Positions 42,080 through 50,726 are shown, counted from the stretch's first letter. The stretch is 64,000 nucleotides of DNA from Pelomonas sp. Root1237 (GCF_001425055.1 NZ_LMDK01000016.1:533803-597802); one strand, 5' to 3'. A program made the numbers and translations. Notes: generated from the letters alone by a model not told the origin.

Positions 42080-43855
42080 TTACCAGCCGATCGTGTACGT
42101 CACCGTCGTCGGTGCCGTCGTGTGCAGCGACGGGCTGAAGTCGCCCACATCGTCGTACGCAAAGCCATAGGCCTTCTTGTTGATGCTGTGGTCATGCCAG
42201 AACTTGGCGTACCAGTTGCCCAGCTGGCCGGCCGGGTAGTGCGCGGTCTGCACATACCAGTTGGCCGGCTGCTCCATCACGTGGCGGTTCAGCGCAGCGC
42301 AGATCTGGGCCTGGATCTGCAGCTGCGTCCCCGTGTTGGTCGGGTTGCCGCTCGCGTCCGCCAGCAGGCCGGCGCCCAGCAGCACCATGGCCGTGTCGGG
42401 CTTGCCGTTGATGTAGAAGGTGCCCGCCGGCGAGCCACCGGTGAAGGTGAAGCGGTCACCGCTGACACGGCCGCGGAAGGTGCCCAGGTTCTGCAGCGTG
42501 AAGACCAGGTCTTCGTTGCGGTAGCGGGCCCAGACGGCGTCGATATAGGGCTGCAGGTAGCTGGCGTTGGCCTGGCCGGGTTTGAAGGTGCCGTGGGCCG
42601 GGGCCATGATGCGGTAGGGCGAGTACGGCGCCTGCGCGAGTGGCTTGAACTGCGCCGGCACTTCGGCGATGAACTTGCTGAAGAGCTGGTCACGCGTTTC
42701 GGCCAGGGCCTCGCCCACGGTCTGGTCGTAGCCGCCAAGGCCTTGCACGCGCAGCTTCAGCGGGAAGCCGAAGTGATCGACACGCGTGGTGTTGATGAAG
42801 ATGCCCTGGTCCGGCTTGCCCAGCGGGATGATGGCCATCTCGCCGAAGTCGAAGTAGACGTCGATGTTGGGGTCGGTCGGGTTCTCGATGTTGGCGCCGG
42901 CATAGCCGATGTTGCCGTTGCCGTCGACGACGACCTTGATGTACATCGGCGAGCCCACCGACATCAGCACGCGGGCCGAGTTCAGCGCCGGGATGGTGAT
43001 GGAGCGGGTGTTGCTGAGCTTGTGGAAGTAGTTGGTGTACGTCTGACCACCCTTGGTCAGCGCGCCGTTGTCGCTTGTTGCCATGGGGATGAAGTTGCCC
43101 GCGGCATCCACGCGCACGAACTTGCCCGTGTCCCAGTCCTTGCCGATGATGGCCCAATAGACCTGGTCATCGGGCCAGCGGCCGGCGGTCTGGTTGACGA
43201 TGTTGAAGGTGGTGCGGCCGTTCCAACTGCCGGTGTTGGTGCTGGTACCGACGCGGTAGGACGAGGTCAGGTCGTTGAAGCCGCGGTTGACGAGATTGGG
43301 CTCGTTGGCCGTCAGCACCAGCGAGCCGCCGCCGTAGCTGACGTCGTTGAACAGCGTGGCCTGGTAGCCGGCCTGCACCTTCACGGACGACACGCGGTCG
43401 TTCCAGGCAGCGCCTATCCAGCTCGAATCCGCGCTGGCGCAGAAGCTGTCGCCGGTGTAGTTCACATCGGCGTAGAAGCAGACGGGGCCGGCGGCCGTGC
43501 TGGTGCCCACCGTGTAGCTGAACTTGGGCGTGTCGTAGGCCGGCGTGCCGTTGTTGTAGGTGAACCAGTAGCCGATCACGTTGCCGGTGGCGACGGTGAC
43601 CTTCTGCTCATGGCGGCCATTGGCGGCCGTCATGCGGATGTTCTGCTGCGGGCCGTTGTTGACCGTGTAGTGGGCGTCGACCCAGGTGGTCGACACGTTG
43701 GACTTGAACCAGATCGTGGCTGTCGTGCCGCTGACTTCGACACCCTGTGTGTAGTCCTGGGCCAGGGCCGAGGTGGTGCCGAGCAGGCAAAGACCTGAGA
43801 TAGCCAGCAACCAGCAAACGCCGAGCAGGCGCAAGCAACGCAAAACAAGATTCAC
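42080..43855 (-). CDS. Secreted GH64 beta-1,3-glucanase with glucan-binding and beta-gamma-crystallin-like domains
   Basis: A secreted endo-beta-1,3-glucanase of 591 residues. A signal peptide ends near TTSALA (residues 1-32). Residues about 35-115 resemble the CBM56 beta-glucan-binding module (TTWVDAHYTVNNGPQQ). Residues 125-205 form a beta-gamma-crystallin-like unit (CFYADVNYTGDSFC). The rest is a GH64 fold, with Glu339 in DFGEMAI and Asp360 in RVDHFG as likely catalytic residues. The GTG at 43855 has AAGGAGAC upstream. It probably attacks fungal or oomycete wall glucan; that target is inferred. Confidence 0.82.
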   Translation of the reverse strand: MNLVLRCLRLLGVCWLLAISGLCLLGTTSALAQDYTQGVEVSGTTATIWFKSNVSTTWVDAHYTVNNGPQQNIRMTAANGRHEQKVTVATGNVIGYWFTYNNGTPAYDTPKFSYTVGTSTAAGPVCFYADVNYTGDSFCASADSSWIGAAWNDRVSSVKVQAGYQATLFNDVSYGGGSLVLTANEPNLVNRGFNDLTSSYRVGTSTNTGSWNGRTTFNIVNQTAGRWPDDQVYWAIIGKDWDTGKFVRVDAAGNFIPMATSDNGALTKGGQTYTNYFHKLSNTRSITIPALNSARVLMSVGSPMYIKVVVDGNGNIGYAGANIENPTDPNIDVYFDFGEMAIIPLGKPDQGIFINTTRVDHFGFPLKLRVQGLGGYDQTVGEALAETRDQLFSKFIAEVPAQFKPLAQAPYSPYRIMAPAHGTFKPGQANASYLQPYIDAVWARYRNEDLVFTLQNLGTFRGRVSGDRFTFTGGSPAGTFYINGKPDTAMVLLGAGLLADASGNPTNTGTQLQIQAQICAALNRHVMEQPANWYVQTAHYPAGQLGNWYAKFWHDHSINKKAYGFAYDDVGDFSPSLHTTAPTTVTYTIGW

Positions 43856-44006
43856 CTTTGTCTCCTTGCCCGCTCGTCGTGGGGATCGGCGGATCGTTCG
43901 GGGTCCCAACGCTGGGAGGGGCGGCATGGCCCTTCCCTGGCCGGTGTCTCGACTGCGAAGACCTACTGCGCGCCCCGGCATGCAGCCGCTCCCGGGGTCA
44001 GGTCGC

Positions 44007-44036
44007 TATTCAAAAGCGCATTGAAAGCGCTTTCAA
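44007..44036 (-). promoter_or_regulatory. Candidate promoter of the GH64 glucanase gene
   Basis: On the minus strand TTGAAA (44031-44036) and TGAATA (44007-44012) are 18 bases apart, about 150 bases before the glucanase start. The -35 lies inside a 16-bp palindrome (44021-44036), as in a repressor-controlled promoter. The remaining bases of 43856-44203 hold no gene I can support. Confidence 0.5.
44021..44036. promoter_or_regulatory. LacI-type palindromic operator at the glucanase promoter
   Basis: TTGAAAGCGCTTTCAA is a perfect 16-bp palindrome with the central GCGC common to LacI/GalR-family sugar regulators. It overlaps the predicted -35. No LacI-family regulator gene is in the window. Confidence 0.6.
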
Positions 44037-44066
44037 ATTTGCGTCGCATCCTCCTGGGAGAGGCGA

Positions 44067-44107
44067 GAAAGCGGTTTCATGGAAAACCCGTGCGCGACGT
44101 TTTCATG
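44067..44107. promoter_or_regulatory. Secondary inverted repeats upstream of the glucanase promoter
   Basis: A near-palindrome GAAAGCGGTTTC (44067-44078) resembles the main operator with one change. Next to it CATGGAAAAC (44078-44087) faces GTTTTCATG (44099-44107). They may be auxiliary sites that bind the same regulator cooperatively. Confidence 0.4.
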
Positions 44108-44145
44108 AGTCGCCCGCTTCTGGGACAGGAAACCCACCAAAGGAA

Positions 44146-44167
44146 ACGGCCGCCCGAGGGCGGCCGT
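44146..44167 (-). terminator. Terminator after the unknown exported protein gene
   Basis: Inverted repeat ACGGCCGCCC/GGGCGGCCGT, followed on the minus strand by TTTCCTTT, 36 bases after the gene's stop. The same arms recur in the terminator at 44811. Confidence 0.65.
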
Positions 44168-44203
44168 CACATCAGGTGGCAGACCACGGTCAGTGGAACT
44201 CGC

Positions 44204-44716
44204 TCATTCCTTGATCGCCGACAGCACCTGAGCCAGCGCCTGTTTCGCCACGGATTCGCACAGGCTGTTCATGCCCTGGAAGGCATTGGCCGAATAGTCG
44301 CTGGCGACGTATTCCTTGCCGCGAAAGCTCAGCCTGGTGGCCAGCTTGTCCTTGCCCGCAAAGATGCCCAGCATGACGCGTGCAGCCGGGGGACGCTGGC
44401 GGTATTCCTTGATGACGACCTCGGCACTCTCGGCGGGGGCGACGCTGTACCCCTTGGACGTCGCTTGCGCTTCGTAGGTCTGCTCGATCAGCGGGCCGAC
44501 CTTGGGGTTCTGCTCGCAGTCGCCGCAGTCCCAACGCACGGCCAAGCGGGGCAGCACCTTGGCGTCACTCGCCGAAGCGGGCCTTGCCGCTGGCTCGGCC
44601 GCAGCCGCCACCGGGGCCTCCGTAGGCTGGGGCGGCTGGGGCTCCTGGGCGGCGGCCTGGAGGCTGAACAGGAGGGCGGCGCTGTAGACGAGGATGGCTT
44701 TGGGCTTCAAGGGCAT
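44204..44716 (-). CDS. Exported protein of unknown function
   Basis: A 170-residue protein with a signal peptide (ILVYSAALLFSLQAAA), an Ala/Pro-rich linker and a folded part containing a Cys pair (DCGDC) and AESAEVVIKEYRQRP, RLSFRGKEYVASDY. No family is recognised. The ATG at 44716 is the first start that leaves a sensible signal; further upstream the open frame crosses the NMO terminator. It has its own terminators on both sides and so is probably a single-gene unit. Confidence 0.6.
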   Translation of the reverse strand: MPLKPKAILVYSAALLFSLQAAAQEPQPPQPTEAPVAAAAEPAARPASASDAKVLPRLAVRWDCGDCEQNPKVGPLIEQTYEAQATSKGYSVAPAESAEVVIKEYRQRPPAARVMLGIFAGKDKLATRLSFRGKEYVASDYSANAFQGMNSLCESVAKQALAQVLSAIKE

Positions 44717-44810
44717 CTGCGGATCGATGAAAACGGTTGGGGGCCGCGATGGTAGCGACGAACCTCCGCGCCTGAGCCTAGGGTTGGTGGGCTCCATCCC
44801 ACCAAGAAGA

Positions 44811-44832
44811 ACGGCCGCCCGCAGGCGGCCGT
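44811..44832 (-). terminator. Terminator after the nitronate monooxygenase gene
   Basis: Stem ACGGCCGCC/GGCGGCCGT with a four-base loop (CGCA), followed on the minus strand by TTCTTCTT. The arms are the same as in the terminator at 44146. Confidence 0.6.
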
Positions 44833-44853
44833 CGTGGCAAGCCAGGCGCCGCG

Positions 44854-45807
44854 TCAGTTCAGCGCCAGGCGCGCCCGCGCTGCCGCGTACTCGCGCTTGA
44901 GCCGCGCCACCAGCTCCGCAGCCGGCAGCACCTCGCGCACCGCGCCGATGCCCTGGCCGCTGCCCCAGATTTCCTTCCAGGCCTTGGCCGCGCTGCCGCC
45001 AAAGTTCATGGCGCTCGGGTCGCTCTCGGGCAGCTTGTCCGGATCCATGCCGGCAGCAATGATGGAGCCGCGCAGGTAGTTGCCATGCACGCCGGTGAAG
45101 AGATTGCTGTAGACGATGTCGTCGCTGTTGCTGGCCACGATCATCTGTTTGTAGGCGTCGGTCGCGCGGGCCTCGTCGGTGGCGATGAAGGCCGAGCCGA
45201 TATAGGCCAGGTCGGCGCCCATGGCCTGGGCGGCCAGGATGGCGTCGCCGGTGGCCATCGAGCCCGACAGCGCCAGCGGGCCGTCGAACCATTCGCGGAT
45301 CTCGTGGATCAGCGCAAACGGGCTCTTCACGCCAGCATGGCCACCCGCCCCCGCCGCCACCGCGATAAGGCCGTCGGCACCCTTCTCGATGGCCTTCTTC
45401 GCGAACTTGTTGTTGATGATGTCGTGCAGCACGATGCCGCCCCAGGCATGCACGGCGTTGTTCACGTCTTCACGCGCACCCAGGCTCGTGATGACGATGG
45501 GCACCTTGTATTTGGCGCAGACCTGCATGTCGTGCTCGAGCCGCTCATTGCTCTTGTGCACGATCTGGTTGATGGCAAACGGCGCGGCGGGCTTGTCCGG
45601 ATTGGCGCGGTTGTAGGCCGCCAGCGTCTCGGTGATCTCGGCCAGCCACTCGTCGAGCAACTCGGCCGGCCGCGCGTTGAGCGCCGGCATGGAGCCGACG
45701 ATGCCGGCCTTGCACTGCTCGATGACGAGCTTGGGGTTGCTGATGATGAACAGCGGCGAGCCGATGGCGGGCAGCGGCAGGTTCTTCAGGATGGGAGGCA
45801 GGGCCAA
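44854..45807 (-). CDS. Nitronate monooxygenase-like FMN enzyme
   Basis: A 317-residue FMN-dependent TIM barrel of the 2-nitropropane dioxygenase/nitronate monooxygenase family. The phosphate-binding GADGLIAVAAGAGGHAG block, the Gly-rich SGSMATGDAI block and the catalytic-type His of GGHAG are visible. It would oxidise nitronates such as propionate-3-nitronate; relatives with other substrates exist. It follows the acyl-CoA dehydrogenase gene by 11 bases, hence probably the same transcript. Confidence 0.85.
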   Translation of the reverse strand: MALPPILKNLPLPAIGSPLFIISNPKLVIEQCKAGIVGSMPALNARPAELLDEWLAEITETLAAYNRANPDKPAAPFAINQIVHKSNERLEHDMQVCAKYKVPIVITSLGAREDVNNAVHAWGGIVLHDIINNKFAKKAIEKGADGLIAVAAGAGGHAGVKSPFALIHEIREWFDGPLALSGSMATGDAILAAQAMGADLAYIGSAFIATDEARATDAYKQMIVASNSDDIVYSNLFTGVHGNYLRGSIIAAGMDPDKLPESDPSAMNFGGSAAKAWKEIWGSGQGIGAVREVLPAAELVARLKREYAAARARLALN

Positions 45808-45818
45808 GTTGGACTCCG

Positions 45819-47606
45819 TCAGAAAGCTTCGAGGCTGAGTTCCGTCACGCTGTCGGCGCCATCAATGATGGCGGCACGCAGTGAGCTGGTACGCGGCAGG
45901 ATGTGTTCGGCATAGAAGCGCGCGGTCACGATCTTGGCGGCCATGAATTCCTTGTCAGTCGCCAAGGCGTCTTCCGCCACCATCAAAGCGCGGGCCAGTT
46001 GCCAGCCAGCGACGAGGTTGCCCGCCAGCATCAGATAGGGCACCGAGCCGGCATAGGCCGCATTCGGATTGCTCTTGGCCGAGCCGGCGATGAAGTCGAC
46101 CACGGCGAGGAAATCCTCACGCGAGGCGCGCAGGGCCTTCAGCACAGCGCGAGCGGCGACGCTGTCGCGCTTGGCCAGTTCGCCTTCCGTCACTTCAATC
46201 TGGCCGGCCACGGCGCGGGCCAGTTGGCCACCATCGCGCGCCGTCTTGCGGCCCACGAGGTCATTGGCCTGGATGGCCGTCGTGCCTTCGTAGATGGTCA
46301 GGATCTTGGCGTCGCGGTAGTACTGCGCCGCACCGGTCTCTTCGATGAAGCCCATGCCGCCATGCACCTGCACGCCCAGCGAAGTGACCTCCAGGCTCAT
46401 CTCGGTGCTGTAGCCCTTCACCAGCGGCACCATGAAGTCGTAGAAGGCCTGGTTCTGCTTGCGCGCATCCGCGTCGGGATGGTGGTGGGCCGCGTCGAAT
46501 GCAGCCGCTGCCGTGCTCGCCATCGCGCGACAGCCCTCGGTCAGCGAGCGCATGGTCATCAGCATGCGGCGCACGTCGGGGTGGTGAATGATGGCGGCGC
46601 TGCCGGCCACCGAGCCATCCACGGGGCGCGACTGGACGCGGTCCTTCGCATAGGCCGCAGCCTTTTGATAGGCGCGATCGGCCACGGCGATGCCCTGCAG
46701 GCCGACGCCGTAGCGGGCCGCATTCATCATGATGAACATGTACTCCAGGCCGCGGTTCTCCTGGCCGATCAGGGTGCCGATGGCGCCGCCGTGATCACCG
46801 AACTGCAGCACGGCCGTCGGGCTCGCCTTGATGCCCATCTTGTGCTCGATGGACACGCAGTGCGCGTCGTTGCGGGCACCCAGCGAGCCGTCCGCATTGA
46901 CGAGGAGCTTGGGCACGAGGAAGAGGCTGATGCCCTTCACGCCCTCGGGCGCGCCCACCACACGCGCCAGCACGAGGTGGACGATGTTCTCGGCCATGTC
47001 GTGCTCACCGTAGGTGATGAAAATCTTGGTGCCGAAGACCTTGTAGGTGCCGTCACCCTGGGGCTCGGCGCGCGTGCGCACCAGAGCCAGGTCGGAACCG
47101 GCCTGCGGCTCGGTCAGGTTCATCGTGCCGGTCCACGAGCCGTCCAGCAGCTTGGGGATGTAGACCGAGCGTTGCTCGTCGCTGCCCGCGGTCAGCAGCG
47201 CCTCGACGGCGCCGTCGGTCAGCAGCGGGCACAGCGCGAAGCTCATGTTGGCCGACTGCAGCATCTCGTTGCAGGCCGCCGCGATCGTCTTCGGCGCGCC
47301 CTGGCCGCCGAACTCGGTCGGGTGGACCAGGCCTTGCCAGCCACCCTCGGCGTAGGCGCGGAAGGCCTGCTTGAAGCCGGGTGTCGTCGTGACCACGCCG
47401 TCCTTCCAGCTCGACGGGTTCTTGTCGCCCTCGAAGTTCAGCGGCGCGATGACGTCCTGCGTCAGCTTGGCGCACTCTTCCAGCACGGCGGCGGCGGTGT
47501 CCAGGCCGAAGTCCTCGAAGGCAGGGACTTGTTTCGTTAGGGTTTCCAGACCGGCGAGGTGCTGGATGTTGAAGAGCATGTCCTTGACGGGGGCGCGGTA
47601 ACTCAT
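45819..47606 (-). CDS. Acyl-CoA dehydrogenase (DmdC-like large form)
   Basis: A 595-residue FAD enzyme of the large acyl-CoA dehydrogenase group that includes DmdC (3-methylmercaptopropionyl-CoA dehydrogenase). Visible are the N-terminal RAPVKDMLFNIQHLAG typical of this group, TMNLTEPQAGSDL, GGMGFIEETGAAQYYRD and the catalytic Glu in IYEGTTAIQ. It feeds electrons to the ETF encoded next door. Its substrate (medium-chain, branched or sulphur acyl-CoA) is not fixed by sequence. A ribosome-binding site AGGAG precedes the ATG. Confidence 0.9.
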   Translation of the reverse strand: MSYRAPVKDMLFNIQHLAGLETLTKQVPAFEDFGLDTAAAVLEECAKLTQDVIAPLNFEGDKNPSSWKDGVVTTTPGFKQAFRAYAEGGWQGLVHPTEFGGQGAPKTIAAACNEMLQSANMSFALCPLLTDGAVEALLTAGSDEQRSVYIPKLLDGSWTGTMNLTEPQAGSDLALVRTRAEPQGDGTYKVFGTKIFITYGEHDMAENIVHLVLARVVGAPEGVKGISLFLVPKLLVNADGSLGARNDAHCVSIEHKMGIKASPTAVLQFGDHGGAIGTLIGQENRGLEYMFIMMNAARYGVGLQGIAVADRAYQKAAAYAKDRVQSRPVDGSVAGSAAIIHHPDVRRMLMTMRSLTEGCRAMASTAAAAFDAAHHHPDADARKQNQAFYDFMVPLVKGYSTEMSLEVTSLGVQVHGGMGFIEETGAAQYYRDAKILTIYEGTTAIQANDLVGRKTARDGGQLARAVAGQIEVTEGELAKRDSVAARAVLKALRASREDFLAVVDFIAGSAKSNPNAAYAGSVPYLMLAGNLVAGWQLARALMVAEDALATDKEFMAAKIVTARFYAEHILPRTSSLRAAIIDGADSVTELSLEAF

Positions 47607-47626
47607 TGGTTACTCCTGAAAGAGGC

Positions 47627-47662
47627 AAAAAGGGCGCCGCGACAGACGAAGTCGGGGCGCCC
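47627..47662 (-). terminator. Intrinsic terminator between etfA and the acyl-CoA dehydrogenase gene
   Basis: Stem GGGCGCC/GGCGCCC with an internal CGAC/GTCG stem in the loop, followed on the minus strand by TTTTTG. It should reduce readthrough from etfBA, so the dehydrogenase and monooxygenase genes rely on partial readthrough or another promoter. Confidence 0.75.
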
Positions 47663-47683
47663 GGAGTGCGGTGGCGCGTGGGT

Positions 47684-48616
47684 TTACAGCGCGGCGACGA
47701 GTTCCGGCACGGCCGTGAACAGGTCGGCCTCCAGGCCGTAGTCGGCCACCGAGAAGATCGGTGCTTCCGGATCCTTGTTGATCGCGACGATGACCTTGGA
47801 ATCCTTCATGCCGGCCAGATGCTGGATGGCACCCGAGATGCCGCAGGCAACATAGAGCTGCGGCGCGACGATCTTGCCGGTCTGGCCGACCTGCCAGTCG
47901 TTGGGCGCATAGCCGGCGTCGACGGCGGCGCGCGAAGCGCCGAGGGCCGCGCCGAGCTTGTCAGCCAGCGGGGTCAGCACTTCCATGAACTTGTCGTTCG
48001 AGCCCAGCGCGCGGCCACCTGACACGATGATCTTGGCGGCGGTCAGCTCGGGGCGGTCGCTCTTGGTCACCTCACGGCCGACAAAGCTGCTCTTGCCGCT
48101 GTCGGCGGCGGCGGCCACGGTTTCGACGGCAGCCGAACCACCGGATGCAGCGGCCGGGTCGAAGCCCGTCGTGCGAACGGTCAGCACCTTGGTCGCATCG
48201 CTGCTCTGCACGGTGGCGATGGCGTTGCCGGCGTAGATCGGGCGCTCGAAGGTGTCGGCACTGATGACCTTGGTCACGTCGCTCAGCTGGGCCACGTCCA
48301 ACAGCGCGGCGACGCGCGGCGCGACGTTCTTGCCGGCAGCGGTGGCGGGGAACAGCAGGTGGCTGTAACCCGAGGCCAGCGCGATGACTTGCGCGGCGAC
48401 GTTCTCGGCCAGGCCTTCGGCCAGGGCGGCGGAATCGGCATGCAGCACCTTGGTGACGCCGGCGATCTGCGCGGCAGCGGCGGCGGCGGCGGCGGCGTTG
48501 TGGCCTGCCACCAGCACATGCACTTCACCGCCGGTGGCGACCGCAGCAGTGACGGTATTCAGCGTGGCGCCCTTGATGTGGGCGTTGTCGTGTTCGGCAA
48601 TAACCAGGGCAGTCAT
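47684..48616 (-). CDS. etfA: Electron-transfer flavoprotein alpha subunit
   Basis: EtfA holds FAD and passes electrons from acyl-CoA dehydrogenases to ETF-ubiquinone oxidoreductase. The 310-residue protein has the C-terminal FAD domain with [36 protein letters not shown] and [11 protein letters not shown]. The ATG overlaps the etfB stop by one base, so the two are translated together. Confidence 0.96.
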   Translation of the reverse strand: MTALVIAEHDNAHIKGATLNTVTAAVATGGEVHVLVAGHNAAAAAAAAAQIAGVTKVLHADSAALAEGLAENVAAQVIALASGYSHLLFPATAAGKNVAPRVAALLDVAQLSDVTKVISADTFERPIYAGNAIATVQSSDATKVLTVRTTGFDPAAASGGSAAVETVAAAADSGKSSFVGREVTKSDRPELTAAKIIVSGGRALGSNDKFMEVLTPLADKLGAALGASRAAVDAGYAPNDWQVGQTGKIVAPQLYVACGISGAIQHLAGMKDSKVIVAINKDPEAPIFSVADYGLEADLFTAVPELVAAL

Positions 48617-49371
48617 CAGATCACCTTCGCTTCGTTCTTCAGTTTGTTCACCAGGGCAGCCACGTCAGCCACCTTCACGCCAGCGCCACGCTTTGGCGGC
48701 TCGCTGACCTTGAGCGTCTTGATGCGCGGCGTCACGTCCACACCCAGGTCGGCCGGCTTGACGATGTCAAGCTGCTTCTTCTTGGCCTTCATGATGTTGG
48801 GCAGCGTCACGTAACGCGGCTCGTTCAGGCGCAGGTCGGTCGTGATGACGGCCGGCAGGGTCAGTGACACGGTCTCGAGGCCGCCGTCGACTTCGCGCGT
48901 GACGGAGACCTTGTCGCCCGCCACCTCCACCTTGGACGCGAAAGTGCCTTGCGGCATGCCGGTCAGCGCGGCCAGCATCTGGCCGGTCTGGTTGCAATCA
49001 TCATCGATGGCCTGCTTGCCCAGGATGACCAGGCTCGGGCCCTCCTTGTCGACCAGCGCTTTCAGCAGCTTGGCGACGGCCAGCGGCTGCAGTTCGAGGT
49101 CGGCGGGCACTTCCACCAGGATGGCGCGGTCGGCGCCGATGGCCATGGCCGTGCGCAGCGTCTCCTGGCACTGCGTGACGCCGCAGGACACGGCGATCAC
49201 CTCGGTGATGACGCCCTTCTCCTTCAGGCGCACGGCCTCTTCGACGGCGATCTCGTCGAAGGGATTCATCGACATCTTCACATTGGCAATGTCGACGCCC
49301 GTGCCGTCGCTCTTGACGCGCACCTTGACGTTGTAGTCGACGACGCGTTTGACAGGAACCAAGACCTTCAT
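48616..49371 (-). CDS. etfB: Electron-transfer flavoprotein beta subunit
   Basis: The small ETF subunit (251 residues), which binds AMP and docks to the dehydrogenase. It shows [19 protein letters not shown] at the start, a [10 protein letters not shown] nucleotide-binding motif and a basic MKAKKKQ segment. It starts the operon etfB-etfA. A LiuR-like palindrome lies 19 bases before its start codon. Confidence 0.96.
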   Translation of the reverse strand: MKVLVPVKRVVDYNVKVRVKSDGTGVDIANVKMSMNPFDEIAVEEAVRLKEKGVITEVIAVSCGVTQCQETLRTAMAIGADRAILVEVPADLELQPLAVAKLLKALVDKEGPSLVILGKQAIDDDCNQTGQMLAALTGMPQGTFASKVEVAGDKVSVTREVDGGLETVSLTLPAVITTDLRLNEPRYVTLPNIMKAKKKQLDIVKPADLGVDVTPRIKTLKVSEPPKRGAGVKVADVAALVNKLKNEAKVI

Positions 49372-49389
49372 CGAAAACTCCAGCTCGAA

Positions 49390-49405
49390 TTGACGTAAAC
49401 GTTAA
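49390..49405. promoter_or_regulatory. LiuR-like palindrome upstream of etfBA
   Basis: TTGACGTAAACGTTAA has arms TTnACGT and ACGTnAA. The motif resembles the sites described for LiuR, a MerR-family regulator of branched-chain amino acid and fatty acid catabolism in proteobacteria. Position (19 bases before etfB) fits direct control. The match is by eye, and the region 49372-49543 also has to serve murI, for which I see no good promoter. Confidence 0.5.
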
Positions 49406-49543
49406 CCAGATTCTACGGGCGCTCTTCGGGAGAGCTGCGCTTAAAAAAGCACGATCGTTCGATTCTAGCCAGACGCCGGACAGCGCTGGGGGAACTCTTT
49501 TTGGGGAGGCCTCTCGAATCGCGAAGCTAGACTGCTCGCGCCC

Positions 49544-50371
49544 ATGCAGATCGATCCCTCCCCGAGCCGAGAAATCGGCATCTTCGACTCCGGTGTCGGC
49601 GGCTTCACGGTGTTGCACGAACTGCGCCAGCTGCTGCCCGGTGTGCGCCTGCGCTACCTCGCCGATACGGCCTATGCCCCCTACGGTGCTCGCACGCCCG
49701 AAGACATCCAACAGCGCAGCTTGGTCATCGCCGAACATCTGATCGCCAGCGGCGCCGAGCTCATCGTCGTTGCCTGCAACACGGCCACGGCGCACGCCAT
49801 CGAGGCGCTGCGCGCGCGTTGGCCCACCCTTCCCTTCGTGGGCACCGAGCCAGGCATCAAACCCGCGGTTGCGGCGACGCGCAATGGTCGGATCGGCCTG
49901 CTGGCCACGCCGGCCACGGCAACAAGCGCTCGGCTGCTTGCGCTGGTCGAGCGGCACGCCGGTGCGCACGAAGTCGTCGTGCAGGGCTGCCCCGGCGTCG
50001 TCGACCGCATCGAAGCTGGTGACCTCGCCAGCGCTGAGCTACGCGCCCTCGTCGAGCACTACTGCGCGCCGCTGCGCGCTGCCGGCGTGGACACGGCGCT
50101 GCTGGGGTGCACGCACTATCCGCTGATCGAGCCGCTGTGGCAGGCGGCGCTCGGTCCATCCGTCAAATTGCTACGCATCGAGACCGCCGTCGCGCGACGT
50201 GCGGCCGATCTCTGGGGAGCCAGCACGGGAGAGCCGTCCCTCGCCGTCGAAACGAGTGGGAACCCCGCGGCGCTGCGCGCGTGGCTCGCGCAGGTGCTGG
50301 GCTGGAAAGACATAGCCGTTCAGGCGTGGCAGCCGGAAAGCAAAAACGGCCAGCACGCGCTGACCGTTTGA
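49544..50371 (+). CDS. murI: Glutamate racemase
   Basis: MurI makes D-glutamate for peptidoglycan. The 275-residue protein has the two catalytic Cys: Cys78 in VACNTAT and a second in LGCTHYP (about residue 188), with the family start IGIFDSGVGGFTV. It is divergent from etfBA and followed by the tRNA genes on the opposite strand. Confidence 0.96.
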   Translation: MQIDPSPSREIGIFDSGVGGFTVLHELRQLLPGVRLRYLADTAYAPYGARTPEDIQQRSLVIAEHLIASGAELIVVACNTATAHAIEALRARWPTLPFVGTEPGIKPAVAATRNGRIGLLATPATATSARLLALVERHAGAHEVVVQGCPGVVDRIEAGDLASAELRALVEHYCAPLRAAGVDTALLGCTHYPLIEPLWQAALGPSVKLLRIETAVARRAADLWGASTGEPSLAVETSGNPAALRAWLAQVLGWKDIAVQAWQPESKNGQHALTV

Positions 50372-50376
50372 AGGCT

Positions 50377-50465
50377 TGGTGCCCGGGACGGGACTCGAAC
50401 CCGTACTTCCGTTTCCAGAAGGCGGATTTTAAGTCCGCTGCGTCTACCGATTTCGCCACCCGGGC
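50377..50465 (-). tRNA. tRNA-Leu(UAA)
   Basis: Type II cloverleaf with acceptor GCCCGGG/CCCGGGC, D-arm GGCGAAATCGGTAGACGC, anticodon loop CTTAAAA (anticodon UAA), a long variable arm, T-loop GGTTCGAGTCC and an encoded CCA. It lies just after the convergent murI and behind a terminator, so it may be a separate transcript; only a weak GATAAT is seen upstream. Confidence 0.95.
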
Positions 50466-50586
50466 GGCGAGCGGAATTATCCGGGCCGCAGAAAAGATCA
50501 GGCGCTTTGCGCGTTGCCTCACGGAGTACCGTTAGATGCAGCCAACAAACCCCTGCGTGTCAGAGGCTGCGCGCAAAGTGCCAAAG

Positions 50587-50619
50587 AAAACGGGAGATCC
50601 GACTGATCGAATCTCCCGT
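50587..50619 (-). terminator. Intrinsic terminator between tRNA-Gly and tRNA-Leu
   Basis: On the minus strand the 9-bp stem ACGGGAGAT/ATCTCCCGT has a 12-base loop and is followed by TTTTC. It follows the 3' end of the first tRNA-Gly. Confidence 0.8.
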
Positions 50620-50623
50620 GAAT

Positions 50624-50699
50624 TGGAGCGGGTAACGAGGCTCGAACTCGTGACCTCAACCTTGGCAAGGTTGCGCTCTACCAACTGAGCTACACCCGC
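50624..50699 (-). tRNA. tRNA-Gly(GCC), copy 1
   Basis: Acceptor GCGGGTG, D-arm GTAGCTCAGTTGGTAGAGC, anticodon stem-loop CAACC-TTGCCAA-GGTTG (anticodon GCC), T-arm with GGTTCGAG-type loop, CCA encoded. It is identical in sequence to the copy at 50746. Confidence 0.97.
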
Positions 50700-50726
50700 G
50701 CATTTCATTCGGCCTTGCAGCTGAAC

